Both the position numbers and the translations under genes were made by a program. Of a stretch of DNA of 39,124 nucleotides, positions 1-7,344 are shown piece by piece. Location: assembly GCA_013002465.1 (NCBI GenBank), contig JABDJO010000092.1:1-39124 (forward strand), written 5' to 3'. Each line of letters starts with the position of its first letter. Position 1 is the stretch's first letter. Source of the DNA: Silicimonas sp. Lineage in GTDB: Bacteria; Pseudomonadota; Alphaproteobacteria; Rhodobacterales; Rhodobacteraceae. The notes under the pieces are model-generated. The model saw nothing but the letters and a program-made list of their open reading frames with translations. It was not told where the DNA came from and did no database searches.

Positions 1-1
1 G

Positions 2-76
2 GCGTAGGGTGGGTGATTTCACCCACCATGGCGCGAACCTCGGTGAGGGCATGGGTGCGAAGCACCCATCCTACGC
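2..76. repeat. REPIN-like double-hairpin repeat
   Basis: Two perfect hairpins are enclosed by an outer inverted repeat. The outer arms are GCGTAGG (2-8) and CCTACGC (70-76). The left hairpin is GGTGGGTGA/TCACCCACC (8-27, 2-nt loop) and the right one is ATGGGTGC/GCACCCAT (51-69, 3-nt loop). Each hairpin, read from its outer side, is preceded by GTAG, the tetranucleotide typical of REP elements mobilised by RAYT tyrosine transposases. A REP facing an inverted REP is the arrangement called a REPIN. No transposase gene is present in the window and this is the only copy seen, so family membership is inferred from structure. Confidence 0.7.
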
Positions 77-77
77 T

Positions 78-255
78 TGCTGGACATTGGGTTCAGGGCG
101 CGCCCGAGCCTTGGGTGGGCGCTTTCCGGCGGGTTGAACGGGTGCGGTTAATGGGGCCACGTACATTGTTTGGTTGTGGTCTTGGCTGAGGGTGCAATGC
201 GCCCTCCCGGGGGGAGGATCGGGCGCGCCCGGGCTGGTCGCCCGGGTAATATGTG
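78..255. other. Gap before the HEPN gene, GC-rich inverted repeats only
   Basis: Reading towards the HEPN stop, CCCGGG/CCCGGG, GGGCGCGCCC and CCTCCC/GGGAGG repeats occur between 198 and 247. They could form the 3' end of the parE-HEPN transcript, but no T run was seen. No coding sequence was found. Confidence 0.4.
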
Positions 256-885
256 TCAAGCAGATACGACAGGCTTCACTCCAAATTTGTTATCAATGAT
301 TGAGTCGCAAGCACGAATAAAGATTGCCATATCTAATGTCTTTCGTCTGATTTCCTCTACATCTATCGCCTTTGGATTTCCGCGAGTATTTACGGGACCA
401 GAATGCGCAATGTCATTTCGAACATCGACAATTAACTCTATTCGCCGCAACATATTTCTTCGACCGACTCTTCTTTGTGCATTCGGGCAGAGATCTTTCA
501 AAGCAAGACCTAAAAAGAGTTTGTCGATGACATCGGTTCTGTGAGTAGTGTGTTTTGAGAGTGAGTTTTGGACAATGGTTCGAATTTTTCTGAACGGTCG
601 ATCCGATACTAGCAGTTCCAATGCAAACTCAGTTGATAGTCCGGCTTCTTCCAATCGTTCCAAAATATCTTCTGAGACCCTTGTTGAAGCCTTTAGATAT
701 GGCACCAAGACATCACAAAACTTGGCGGTAAAGTACCGGTCAAAACCTGCTACCGAAATAACAACTCCCGACCTAACAAGATCATCTGCGATAGGTAAAC
801 GAGCATGCGCTTCTGCGTAGTCAAATAGTGCCGTTGCTCGATCATTGGTTTTTTCAAATATATTTAGAGGTCTGTTGCCAGCCAT
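256..885 (-). CDS. HEPN-domain protein (RX4H motif)
   Basis: A 209-residue helical protein. Near the C terminus it carries R156-N-D-I-A-H161, the R-X4-H signature of HEPN domains, many of which are metal-independent RNases in toxin-antitoxin, abortive-infection and RNA-processing systems. The overall build (long N-terminal helical part, then the VRNDIAHSG segment) resembles RiboL-PSP/MAE-type HEPN proteins, but the exact subfamily is not certain. Its Shine-Dalgarno AGGAG overlaps the parE stop codon, and the ATG lies 8 bases after that stop, so it is probably co-transcribed and translationally coupled with parE. Its base composition is clearly more AT-rich than parE, which suggests acquisition. 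No antitoxin-like partner is seen downstream; the next 255 bases hold only GC-rich inverted repeats and the REPIN. Confidence 0.72.
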   Translation of the reverse strand: MAGNRPLNIFEKTNDRATALFDYAEAHARLPIADDLVRSGVVISVAGFDRYFTAKFCDVLVPYLKASTRVSEDILERLEEAGLSTEFALELLVSDRPFRKIRTIVQNSLSKHTTHRTDVIDKLFLGLALKDLCPNAQRRVGRRNMLRRIELIVDVRNDIAHSGPVNTRGNPKAIDVEEIRRKTLDMAIFIRACDSIIDNKFGVKPVVSA

Positions 886-893
886 ATCTACTC

Positions 894-2852
894 CTAAACA
901 TCCAACTCCTCCACAAACCGCGCGTTTTCCTGAATGTACTGAAACCGCAGCTCCGGCTTCTTGCCCATCAACCGCTCCACCAGATCGCCGGTTTCGCCCG
1001 GCGTGTCCTCGTCAATCGTCACGCGGATGAGCGTGCGGGACCCAGGATCCATGGTGGTTTCCTTCAGATCCTTGGCGTCCATCTCACCCAACCCCTTGAA
1101 GCGCTGGACGTCGATCTTGCCCTTGCCGCCCAGACCCTTGGCCATCGCCTCGTCCTTTTCGGCGTCCGAGGCCACATAGATGCGGTGCGCGCCCTGGGTC
1201 AGGCGGTACAAGGGCGGGCAGGCCAGATAGAGGTGGCCGTGGTCGATGAGGGGGCGCATCTGGGTGAAGAAGAAGGTCATCAAAAGGGACGCGATATGGG
1301 CGCCGTCGACATCGGCGTCGGTCATGATGATAACCTTGTCATAGCGCAGATCGTCGACGTTGAAGCGGGTGCCCATGCCGCAGCCTAAAGCTTCGCAAAG
1401 GTCCTTGATTTCCTGGTTCTGCATCAGTTTCGAGGATGCCGCGCCAAGGACATTCAGAATCTTGCCCCGAAGCGGCAAAAGCGCCTGGTTTTCGCGGTTG
1501 CGGGCGGCTTTGGCTGACCCGCCCGCTGAATCGCCCTCGACCAGGAAAATCTCGGTGCCATCGCGGGTCTTGGCCGAACAATCGGTGAGTTTGCCGGGCA
1601 GGCGGAGTTTCTTGGTGGCGGATTTCCGGGCGGTCTCTTTCTCCTGCCGGCGGCGCAGGCGTTCTTCGGCGCGCAGGACCAGGAAATCAAGGATGGCGCC
1701 CGCCGATTTCGTGTCGGCGGCCAGCCAGTTGTCGAAGTGATCGCGCACCGCCCCTTCGACCATTTTCTGCGCCGCCTCGGTCGACAAACGGTCCTTGGTC
1801 TGGCCGACGAACTGGGGTTCGCGGATGAAGACCGAAACCAGGGCCGAACCGCCGGTGGCAATGTCGTCGCGGGTGATCTGGCCTGCTTTCCTGTTGCCGG
1901 ACAATTCGCCATAGGCGCGGATGCCTTTCAGAATGGCGGCCCAGAAACCGGATTCGTGGGTGCCGCCTTCGGGCGTGGGGACGGTGTTGCAGTAGGACTG
2001 GATGAAACCATCGCGCGAAGGCGTCCAGTTGATGGCCCATTCGACCTTGCCGGGGACTTTGAATTTCTCTTTGAAATCAACGGTGCCCGAAAAAGGCTGG
2101 TCGGCATAGGTGGTGGCCTCGCCCAGGGTTTCGTTCAGGTAATCCGAAAGACCGCCGGGAAAGTGGAATGTCGCCTCACGCGGCGTGTCGCCGTCTTCAA
2201 GCGCGGTTTTCCAGCGGATTTCGACGCCCGAAAACAGATATGCCTTGGAGCGCGCCATGGCGAAAAGACGCGCAGGTTTCAGGGTGAGCGAGCCGAAAAT
2301 ATCGGGGTCCGGGTGGAAGGTCACACTGGTGCCGCGCCGGTTCGGGGCTGCTCCGATCTTTTCCAGCTTGGTGGTGGGCAGCCCGCGCGAGAACTCCATG
2401 GCGAAAAGTTCCTTGTTGCGGGCAACCTCGACGCGAAGGTGATCGGAAAGCGCGTTCACGACCGAGGAACCGACACCGTGCAGGCCGCCGGAGGTCTCAT
2501 AGGCATCGCCGGAAAACTTGCCGCCCGCATTCAGGGTGCAGAAGATGATCTCAAGCGCGGATTTCTCGGGCACCTTGGGATGCGGGTCGGTCGGGATGCC
2601 GCGACCGTTGTCCCTGACCGTGACATGGCCATTGTCGTGAACTTCGACCTCGATCCACGAAGCGTGGCCCGCGACAGCCTCGTCCATCGAATTGTCGATG
2701 ATCTCGGCGACCATGTGGTGCAGCGCGCGGTCGTCCTTGCCGCCGATGTACATGCCGGGGCGCAGGCGCACGTGCTCCATGTCGTCCAGCATCTCGATGG
2801 AAGCGGCGTTATAGTCGCTGCCCTTGGGTGCGCTTAAAAGATCATCGGCCAT
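894..2852 (-). CDS. parE: DNA topoisomerase IV subunit B
   Basis: A 652-residue type IIA topoisomerase ATPase subunit, which with ParC decatenates daughter chromosomes. The GHKL ATPase domain is N-terminal: an RPGMYIG segment, EIIDNSMDEA with the catalytic Glu and Mg-binding Asn, DNGRGIP, and the ATP lid GGLHGVGSSVVNALS. The transducer domain follows with QTKDRL. The C-terminal TOPRIM domain has LVEGDSAGGSA and MTDADVDGAHI, and the protein ends with QRFKGLGEM and the acidic tail. The reading frame stays open far upstream, but conservation begins at MADDLLSAPKG, so the ATG at 2850-2852 was chosen. Topoisomerase IV rather than gyrase is judged from length and the lack of the large gyrase insertion. 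The HEPN gene follows directly downstream. Confidence 0.95.
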   Translation of the reverse strand: MADDLLSAPKGSDYNAASIEMLDDMEHVRLRPGMYIGGKDDRALHHMVAEIIDNSMDEAVAGHASWIEVEVHDNGHVTVRDNGRGIPTDPHPKVPEKSALEIIFCTLNAGGKFSGDAYETSGGLHGVGSSVVNALSDHLRVEVARNKELFAMEFSRGLPTTKLEKIGAAPNRRGTSVTFHPDPDIFGSLTLKPARLFAMARSKAYLFSGVEIRWKTALEDGDTPREATFHFPGGLSDYLNETLGEATTYADQPFSGTVDFKEKFKVPGKVEWAINWTPSRDGFIQSYCNTVPTPEGGTHESGFWAAILKGIRAYGELSGNRKAGQITRDDIATGGSALVSVFIREPQFVGQTKDRLSTEAAQKMVEGAVRDHFDNWLAADTKSAGAILDFLVLRAEERLRRRQEKETARKSATKKLRLPGKLTDCSAKTRDGTEIFLVEGDSAGGSAKAARNRENQALLPLRGKILNVLGAASSKLMQNQEIKDLCEALGCGMGTRFNVDDLRYDKVIIMTDADVDGAHIASLLMTFFFTQMRPLIDHGHLYLACPPLYRLTQGAHRIYVASDAEKDEAMAKGLGGKGKIDVQRFKGLGEMDAKDLKETTMDPGSRTLIRVTIDEDTPGETGDLVERLMGKKPELRFQYIQENARFVEELDV

Positions 2853-3011
2853 GTGACTGCTCTTTTCTTTGTTGTGGCGGCGAGGATACCGCAGGACGGG
2901 GGGAAGGAGCAATGCGAACGGGCGCAGATAGGCCCCTGAGGCGTCGCATTTGAACGAGATTCGGCGGGCCGCAGACCGGACCTTGGGCGAAAGCGCGCGA
3001 AAGAGAGACCG

Positions 3012-4007
3012 ATGAGTAACGAAAGCAAACCGGAAAACCACGAGTGGCACTATCACCCCGACCTGCCGCTTGAAGACGGGTCGGTCTTTCGCTGGCCGCC
3101 CGACCTGCGGTTTCTGGGCAAGTGGGTACTGCGGAACTGGCTGACCCTCTCTGAGCGGGTTCTGATGGTCGTGTTGGCGGTGCTGTGCTGGTGGCTGTTT
3201 TACCCCGCACTGGAGCGTGCGCAGAGCGTCGGTATAGGCTGGGTGGCGCAGGTCTGGGTGGTCAACCTGGGCCTGATGATCGCGGTGGCCGGGGGTCTGC
3301 ACTGGTATTTCTATATTCACCGGGGTCAGGGTCAGGTGCTGAAGTTCGACCGCCGAGATCAGGCGCGCGGCAACCGGTTGTGGAAATTCTCGAACCAGGT
3401 TCATGACAACGTGTTCTGGTCATTGGGCAGCGGTGTCGCGCAGTTGACGGCCTATCAGGCGGTGATCATGTGGGCGTTGGCCAATGGGTACGCGCCAATT
3501 TTGGATATCTGGGACCGTCCCGTCCTTTTCGTGGTGCTTTTGGTTCTGTTGCCGATCTGGTCGGCGTTCCACTTTTACTGGGCGCACCGTTTGTTGCATG
3601 TGCCCGTGCTTTATCGTCACGCCCACGCCCTGCACCACCGGAACGTCAATATCGGGCCCTGGTCGGGTCTGTCGATGCATCCGAGCGAACATCTGATCTA
3701 CCTGTCGTCGCTGCTGATCCATCTGGTGGTCCCGACCCACCCGATCCTGTTGTATTTCCACGTGATTTACCTTGGCCCTGGCGCGGCGATGACCCATACA
3801 GGTTATGAAAACCTGCTGATCCGCGACAAGCGAAGGCTGGCGCTCGGCACGTTCTATCACCAGCTTCACCATCGCTATTACGAGTGCAACTATGGCAACC
3901 AGGAAATGCCCTGGGATCGCTGGTTCGGCACCTTCCACGATGGCAGCGAAGCGGCCACCGCCACTACGCGGGCGCGTAAGAAATCCATGCACCGGGGCAA
4001 TTCATAG
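3012..4007 (+). CDS. Sterol desaturase / fatty acid hydroxylase family membrane protein
   Basis: A 331-residue integral membrane di-iron oxygenase-like protein. Hydrophobic segments lie near residues 45-65, 80-100, 140-160 and 170-190. The histidine boxes of the family are visible: H192-RLL-H196, H203-A-H-AL-HH209 and H282-QL-HH286, with further His at 223 and 227. These ligate the di-iron centre in enzymes that hydroxylate or desaturate lipids such as sterols, carotenoids and sphingoid bases. The substrate cannot be read from sequence. A weak purine-rich stretch (GAAAGAGAG) precedes the ATG. It is divergent from parE across about 160 bases. The short spacing to the flavodoxin gene does not suggest an operon. 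Confidence 0.85.
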   Translation: MSNESKPENHEWHYHPDLPLEDGSVFRWPPDLRFLGKWVLRNWLTLSERVLMVVLAVLCWWLFYPALERAQSVGIGWVAQVWVVNLGLMIAVAGGLHWYFYIHRGQGQVLKFDRRDQARGNRLWKFSNQVHDNVFWSLGSGVAQLTAYQAVIMWALANGYAPILDIWDRPVLFVVLLVLLPIWSAFHFYWAHRLLHVPVLYRHAHALHHRNVNIGPWSGLSMHPSEHLIYLSSLLIHLVVPTHPILLYFHVIYLGPGAAMTHTGYENLLIRDKRRLALGTFYHQLHHRYYECNYGNQEMPWDRWFGTFHDGSEAATATTRARKKSMHRGNS

Positions 4008-4168
4008 GCGGGTTTGACGCAGGTTTTTTTGATCTAGGTCGTTTTCTGGTCGATCCTGAGCGGGTAGGATTTCCCTAAATACAGAACGGACCAAGGAATG
4101 TCCGCTCACCCGGCAAGGCGACCCGGGGCTGTTGTCCGCGTCCCCTGCCCGTCGGAAAGGAGGATGCC

Positions 4169-4690
4169 ATGACCGTACTAGTTGCCTTTGCAACCATCGA
4201 AGGCCAAACCGGAAAAATCGCCGGATTCGTCGATGAACTGGTCCGCGAGGCGGGTCAAGAGACCGAGCTTGTCGACACCTCGGAACGCACCACGGATGTG
4301 TCGTTTGACAACGTCGACAAGGTGATCCTGGCCGCGCCCGTTCACGAACGCAAACACCCAAAACCCTTCGAGGTCTTCTTGTCGGGTCATGCCAGCGAAC
4401 TGGCCGACCGCGAAGTGCTGCTTTTGTCGGTCAGCCTGAGCGCGGCGTTCCCCGAGGGCATGAAAGAGGCCCATGAATACGTGGTCGAAATGAAAATGCG
4501 CACTGGGCTGGATCCCACGGCCGAGGTGCTTGTGGGCGGCGCGATCCGAACGCATCGTTATGATTATTATGCCCAGCAGGTCCTGCGCCACGTGGTCCTG
4601 CGCGGACGCGACTACGATCCGGGCCAGTCCGAGCACGAGTTCACCGACTGGGACGCGATAAGGATGGAAGTGACACGGTTTCTCGGCTGA
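4169..4690 (+). CDS. Flavodoxin-domain protein, HemG-like protoporphyrinogen oxidase
   Basis: 173 residues with a flavodoxin fold. The N-terminal strand is followed by the FMN-phosphate loop TIEGQT (residues 9-14), and a second flavin-contacting region is seen around AAPVHERKHPKPFEVF. Length and sequence style match menaquinone-dependent protoporphyrinogen IX dehydrogenase HemG (about 180 residues), which oxidises protoporphyrinogen in haem synthesis. The same fold occurs in other small redox proteins, and many rhodobacters use HemJ instead, so the haem role is an inference. A strong Shine-Dalgarno (AAAGGAGG) ends five bases before the ATG. It converges with the downstream DUF1523 gene, with only three bases between the stop codons. 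Confidence 0.75.
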   Translation: MTVLVAFATIEGQTGKIAGFVDELVREAGQETELVDTSERTTDVSFDNVDKVILAAPVHERKHPKPFEVFLSGHASELADREVLLLSVSLSAAFPEGMKEAHEYVVEMKMRTGLDPTAEVLVGGAIRTHRYDYYAQQVLRHVVLRGRDYDPGQSEHEFTDWDAIRMEVTRFLG

Positions 4691-4693
4691 CCG

Positions 4694-5305
4694 CTATTTC
4701 CAGGGAAACATCCGGGAAAGCCAGCCACGGGCCGCATCGGCGCCTTCGTCGATATCCTCAAGCACCGGGTCGATACGTCGCATCCGAAAATTGCGCCAAA
4801 GCCGCCAGAGCGTGACCCCGATCAGCGCGAGGATGGTCAGGAACACGATGTTGAACCAGGGGATCAGCCGCATATCCGGCGAGGCCACGGGTTTCAGACT
4901 GAGGGCATTGGGAAAGATCGAGATCCAGGAGTTGCGCCAGCCATAGTGGCGAAGGGCATACCATTCGGGGGCGTCCTTGGTAGACACCGCGTCGGCGGCC
5001 TCGGTCTGCAGATCGGCGGTATCGAATTTGAAATAGGGCGGCCAGAAACGGGTGTCTTCGTTCCTGAACACCATGGTGTCGCCATTGGCCTTCACGGTCT
5101 GGACGAACAGCACATCACGATTGGACCGCGCCGTGGCGGCCATGTCGGGACCGCTCCAGAATATCGTGGTCCAGCCTTCGAAATCCTGGCGTTCCTCGTA
5201 GGTGTTCACGATCCGCACGATGTCACGCTGAGGCAGGGTGTAATGCAGGAACCCGAACACAATCGCCAGAATGAGTATTCGGAACGTCCAGCGAATGTAA
5301 GTCAT
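4694..5305 (-). CDS. DUF1523-type membrane protein
   Basis: A 203-residue protein with one N-terminal membrane segment (about residues 6-25), a periplasmic middle domain, and a second hydrophobic segment around residues 150-170 followed by a basic, then acidic, cytoplasmic tail. The middle domain contains IVNTYEERQDFEGW and the strand-rich region around NEDTRFWPPYFKFDT, a pattern I associate with the uncharacterised DUF1523 family of alphaproteobacteria. No function is known to me. The ATG at 5303-5305 is supported by AGGGAG at good spacing. It is transcribed divergently from the P1 peptidase gene across about 110 bases. Confidence 0.75.
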   Translation of the reverse strand: MTYIRWTFRILILAIVFGFLHYTLPQRDIVRIVNTYEERQDFEGWTTIFWSGPDMAATARSNRDVLFVQTVKANGDTMVFRNEDTRFWPPYFKFDTADLQTEAADAVSTKDAPEWYALRHYGWRNSWISIFPNALSLKPVASPDMRLIPWFNIVFLTILALIGVTLWRLWRNFRMRRIDPVLEDIDEGADAARGWLSRMFPWK

Positions 5306-5414
5306 TTTGGTCTCCCTCTTGGTGATCAGATAAGCGCTGCACCCCGCGATCTGCAAGGGCTTCAACTTTCCCCGGCTCCGTGACAGCTTGGCAATGACGG
5401 ACGGGAGTGATGCG

Positions 5415-6392
5415 ATGAAACCGGGACCAGGGAACCTGATCACCGATGTGCCGGGCCTGAGCGTCGGGCAGGCGCGCGACGACGGGATCAAGACCGGAGT
5501 GACCGTGGTGGTGGGCGATGTGCCCATGGTGGCGGGTGTTCACGTGATGGGAGGCGCGCCCGGTACGCGCGAAACCGACCTTCTGGCGCCCGACAAGACG
5601 GTGCAGGCGGTGGATGCTCTGGTGCTTTCGGGCGGCTCGGCCTTTGGGCTTGCCGCCGCCGACGGGGTCATGGCGGGGCTTCACGCCGATGGCCGGGGCT
5701 TTGGCGCAGCCGGCCACCTGGTGCCAATCGTGCCGACGGCGATCATTTTCGATCTGCCAAACGGTGGCAACAAGGACTGGGGTGAAAACCCCTATCCGGC
5801 CCTTGGCCGTGCCGCCTATGACGCGCGAAGGACCGATGTGGCGCTTGGGAGCGAGGGCGCCGGGACCGGCGCGACCACGGCCGACCTGATGGGCGGGCTG
5901 GGATCGGCTTCGGCGATGATGCCATCGGGGGCCATGGTTGGTGCTCTGGTCGCGGCCAATCCCATCGGTCAGACTACGGTCGGCAACCACGCGAACTTCT
6001 GGGCGGCACCTTTCGAGGAAGGCGATGAGTTCGGTGGGCTGGGCCGGGCCGAGGGCCCGCCGCCGCCGCTTTTGACCAAACGGGAAACCCGCGGCAATAC
6101 GGCGATTGCGGTCGTCGCCACGGATCTGGACATCGACAAGGCCACGGCCACCCGCATGGCCATCGCCGCCCACGACGGGGTGGCGCGCGCCATCGTGCCT
6201 TCGCACACGCCGTTTGACGGTGATCTTGTCTTCAGCGCTTCCACCGGTCGACGTCGGCCCACGGACGCGGACCTGCTGCACCTCGGTCACGTCGCGGCAA
6301 CTTGCCTTGCGCGGGCCATTGCGCGCGGCATCTATCACGCCCGATCGAACCCGACCAATCCTTTGCCCACCTGGTCAGAAAAGTTCGGCTGA
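5415..6392 (+). CDS. P1 (DmpA/NylC-like) self-processing peptidase
   Basis: A 325-residue Ntn-type hydrolase of peptidase family S58/P1, whose members include the aminopeptidase DmpA, beta-aminopeptidases and the nylon-oligomer hydrolase NylC. The N-terminal NLITDVPGLSVGQA, the HVMGGAPGTRETD segment, VLSGGSAFGLAAADGV and GATTADLMGG are family hallmarks. The probable autocatalytic cleavage site lies within RGNTAIAVVATD, between N228 and T229, making Thr229 the N-terminal nucleophile of the beta chain as in NylC. GGGAG at 5403-5407 lies seven bases before the ATG at 5415, so this start is preferred over the upstream ATG at 5394. No signal peptide is seen, implying a cytoplasmic enzyme. Physiological substrate unknown. 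Confidence 0.88.
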   Translation: MKPGPGNLITDVPGLSVGQARDDGIKTGVTVVVGDVPMVAGVHVMGGAPGTRETDLLAPDKTVQAVDALVLSGGSAFGLAAADGVMAGLHADGRGFGAAGHLVPIVPTAIIFDLPNGGNKDWGENPYPALGRAAYDARRTDVALGSEGAGTGATTADLMGGLGSASAMMPSGAMVGALVAANPIGQTTVGNHANFWAAPFEEGDEFGGLGRAEGPPPPLLTKRETRGNTAIAVVATDLDIDKATATRMAIAAHDGVARAIVPSHTPFDGDLVFSASTGRRRPTDADLLHLGHVAATCLARAIARGIYHARSNPTNPLPTWSEKFG

Positions 6393-6398
6393 TCCTTC

Positions 6399-6442
6399 AT
6401 CTTGCCTGAAATATGCCGGGGGTCCGGGGGCAGCGCCCCCGG
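6399..6442. terminator. GC-rich hairpin between convergent genes
   Basis: A perfect hairpin CCGGGGGC-AGC-GCCCCCGG at 6424-6442 follows the phrase ATCTTGCCTGAAATATGCC. It sits 30-50 bases past the peptidase stop and just beyond the end of the convergent hydrolase gene. There is no long T tract. The combination of the CTTGCCT-AAATAT lead and a CGGGGGC hairpin looks like a repeated 3'-end element I recall from Roseobacter genomes. It could stop transcription or protect mRNA ends in both directions. Confidence 0.5.
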
Positions 6443-6472
6443 GCCGGTCGCCGGGCGCAAGCGCGGCGAAAC

Positions 6473-7264
6473 TCAATCCAGGATCGCCGCGACCAATGGA
6501 CTGTCCGCCATCTCCAACCCGTCGATCACATCGAAATGGTGCCGCCCGGGATCAATACGATGTACAGCGCCCCAGGCTTCGGCCAGCCAACGCGCCTGAT
6601 CCAGGAACACCGGGCGCTCTTCGGCCCCGACCCAGACCGTGACCGGCACATCGGGCGCTGCATGCAGGGCCGGACTTTCCGCTTCGGCCTCGTCCATGTC
6701 CATGCCCAATGTGTCATTCAACGCTGTCTGAAGCAGCGGTCTCAGATCACCGATCGGCGAAATCGGCACGATCCGCTTCAGGCGGGCACGCACCTCGTCA
6801 TTCAGGACCACATCCCGACATCCCATGCGCGCCGCAAGATGGCCCCCCGCCGAGTGACCGGCAAGCCGGATCGGACCAGCAACCAGAGGGGCCGCAGCTT
6901 CGATGGCACGGGCAATCTCGCGGGTGATCTCATGCACCCGAGCCTCGGGCGCCAAGGTGTAGGACGGCATCGCCACCGCCCATCCCCGCGCCGTCAATCC
7001 ACGCGCAAGATGCGACCAATAGGCCCGGTCAAACTTCATCCAGTACCCACCGTGGACAAAGACCACCAGGCCTGCGGCCTTCCCGGACGGGTGAAACAGG
7101 TCAAGCTTCTGGCGCGCGCCGCCCCCATAGGACACGTTCAATCGCGCCCGTCCAACCGCCGCTTCGGTTTCGCGAAAGGCGCGTCCGTCGGCCAGCCAAC
7201 GGTCGGGATTGTCGGCACCGCCCGGGATGAAGTCAGCGTTGTTATAGGCCCGGTCCATGTCCAT
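6473..7264 (-). CDS. Alpha/beta hydrolase, kynurenine-formamidase-like
   Basis: A 263-residue alpha/beta hydrolase. The oxyanion-hole motif HGGYW (71-75), the nucleophile elbow GHSAG with Ser138, an acidic region VGAEERPVF (212-220) and a C-terminal His in RHHFDVIDGL (H242/H243) give a plausible Ser-Asp/Glu-His triad. The opening DRAYNN-ADFIPGGADNPDRW resembles bacterial and eukaryotic N-formylkynurenine formamidases and related esterases. No other tryptophan-degradation gene is nearby, so the substrate remains open. AGGGG lies about seven bases before the ATG at 7264. It is divergent from the FAD oxidoreductase, with about 80 bases shared between the two starts. Confidence 0.8.
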   Translation of the reverse strand: MDMDRAYNNADFIPGGADNPDRWLADGRAFRETEAAVGRARLNVSYGGGARQKLDLFHPSGKAAGLVVFVHGGYWMKFDRAYWSHLARGLTARGWAVAMPSYTLAPEARVHEITREIARAIEAAAPLVAGPIRLAGHSAGGHLAARMGCRDVVLNDEVRARLKRIVPISPIGDLRPLLQTALNDTLGMDMDEAEAESPALHAAPDVPVTVWVGAEERPVFLDQARWLAEAWGAVHRIDPGRHHFDVIDGLEMADSPLVAAILD

Positions 7265-7344
7265 TTTCGCCCCTGTCCTTGTTGACGCGCGCTTTCTATA
7301 GTGCCGCCTGACAGACAGGGATTCCAGCGAAAGGAGCACGCGCC

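Noticed and set aside
2853..3404. Upstream continuation of the parE frame (about 180 codons)
   Set aside because: The conserved ParE sequence starts at MADDLL; the extension overlaps the divergent hydroxylase gene and resembles no ParE N terminus.
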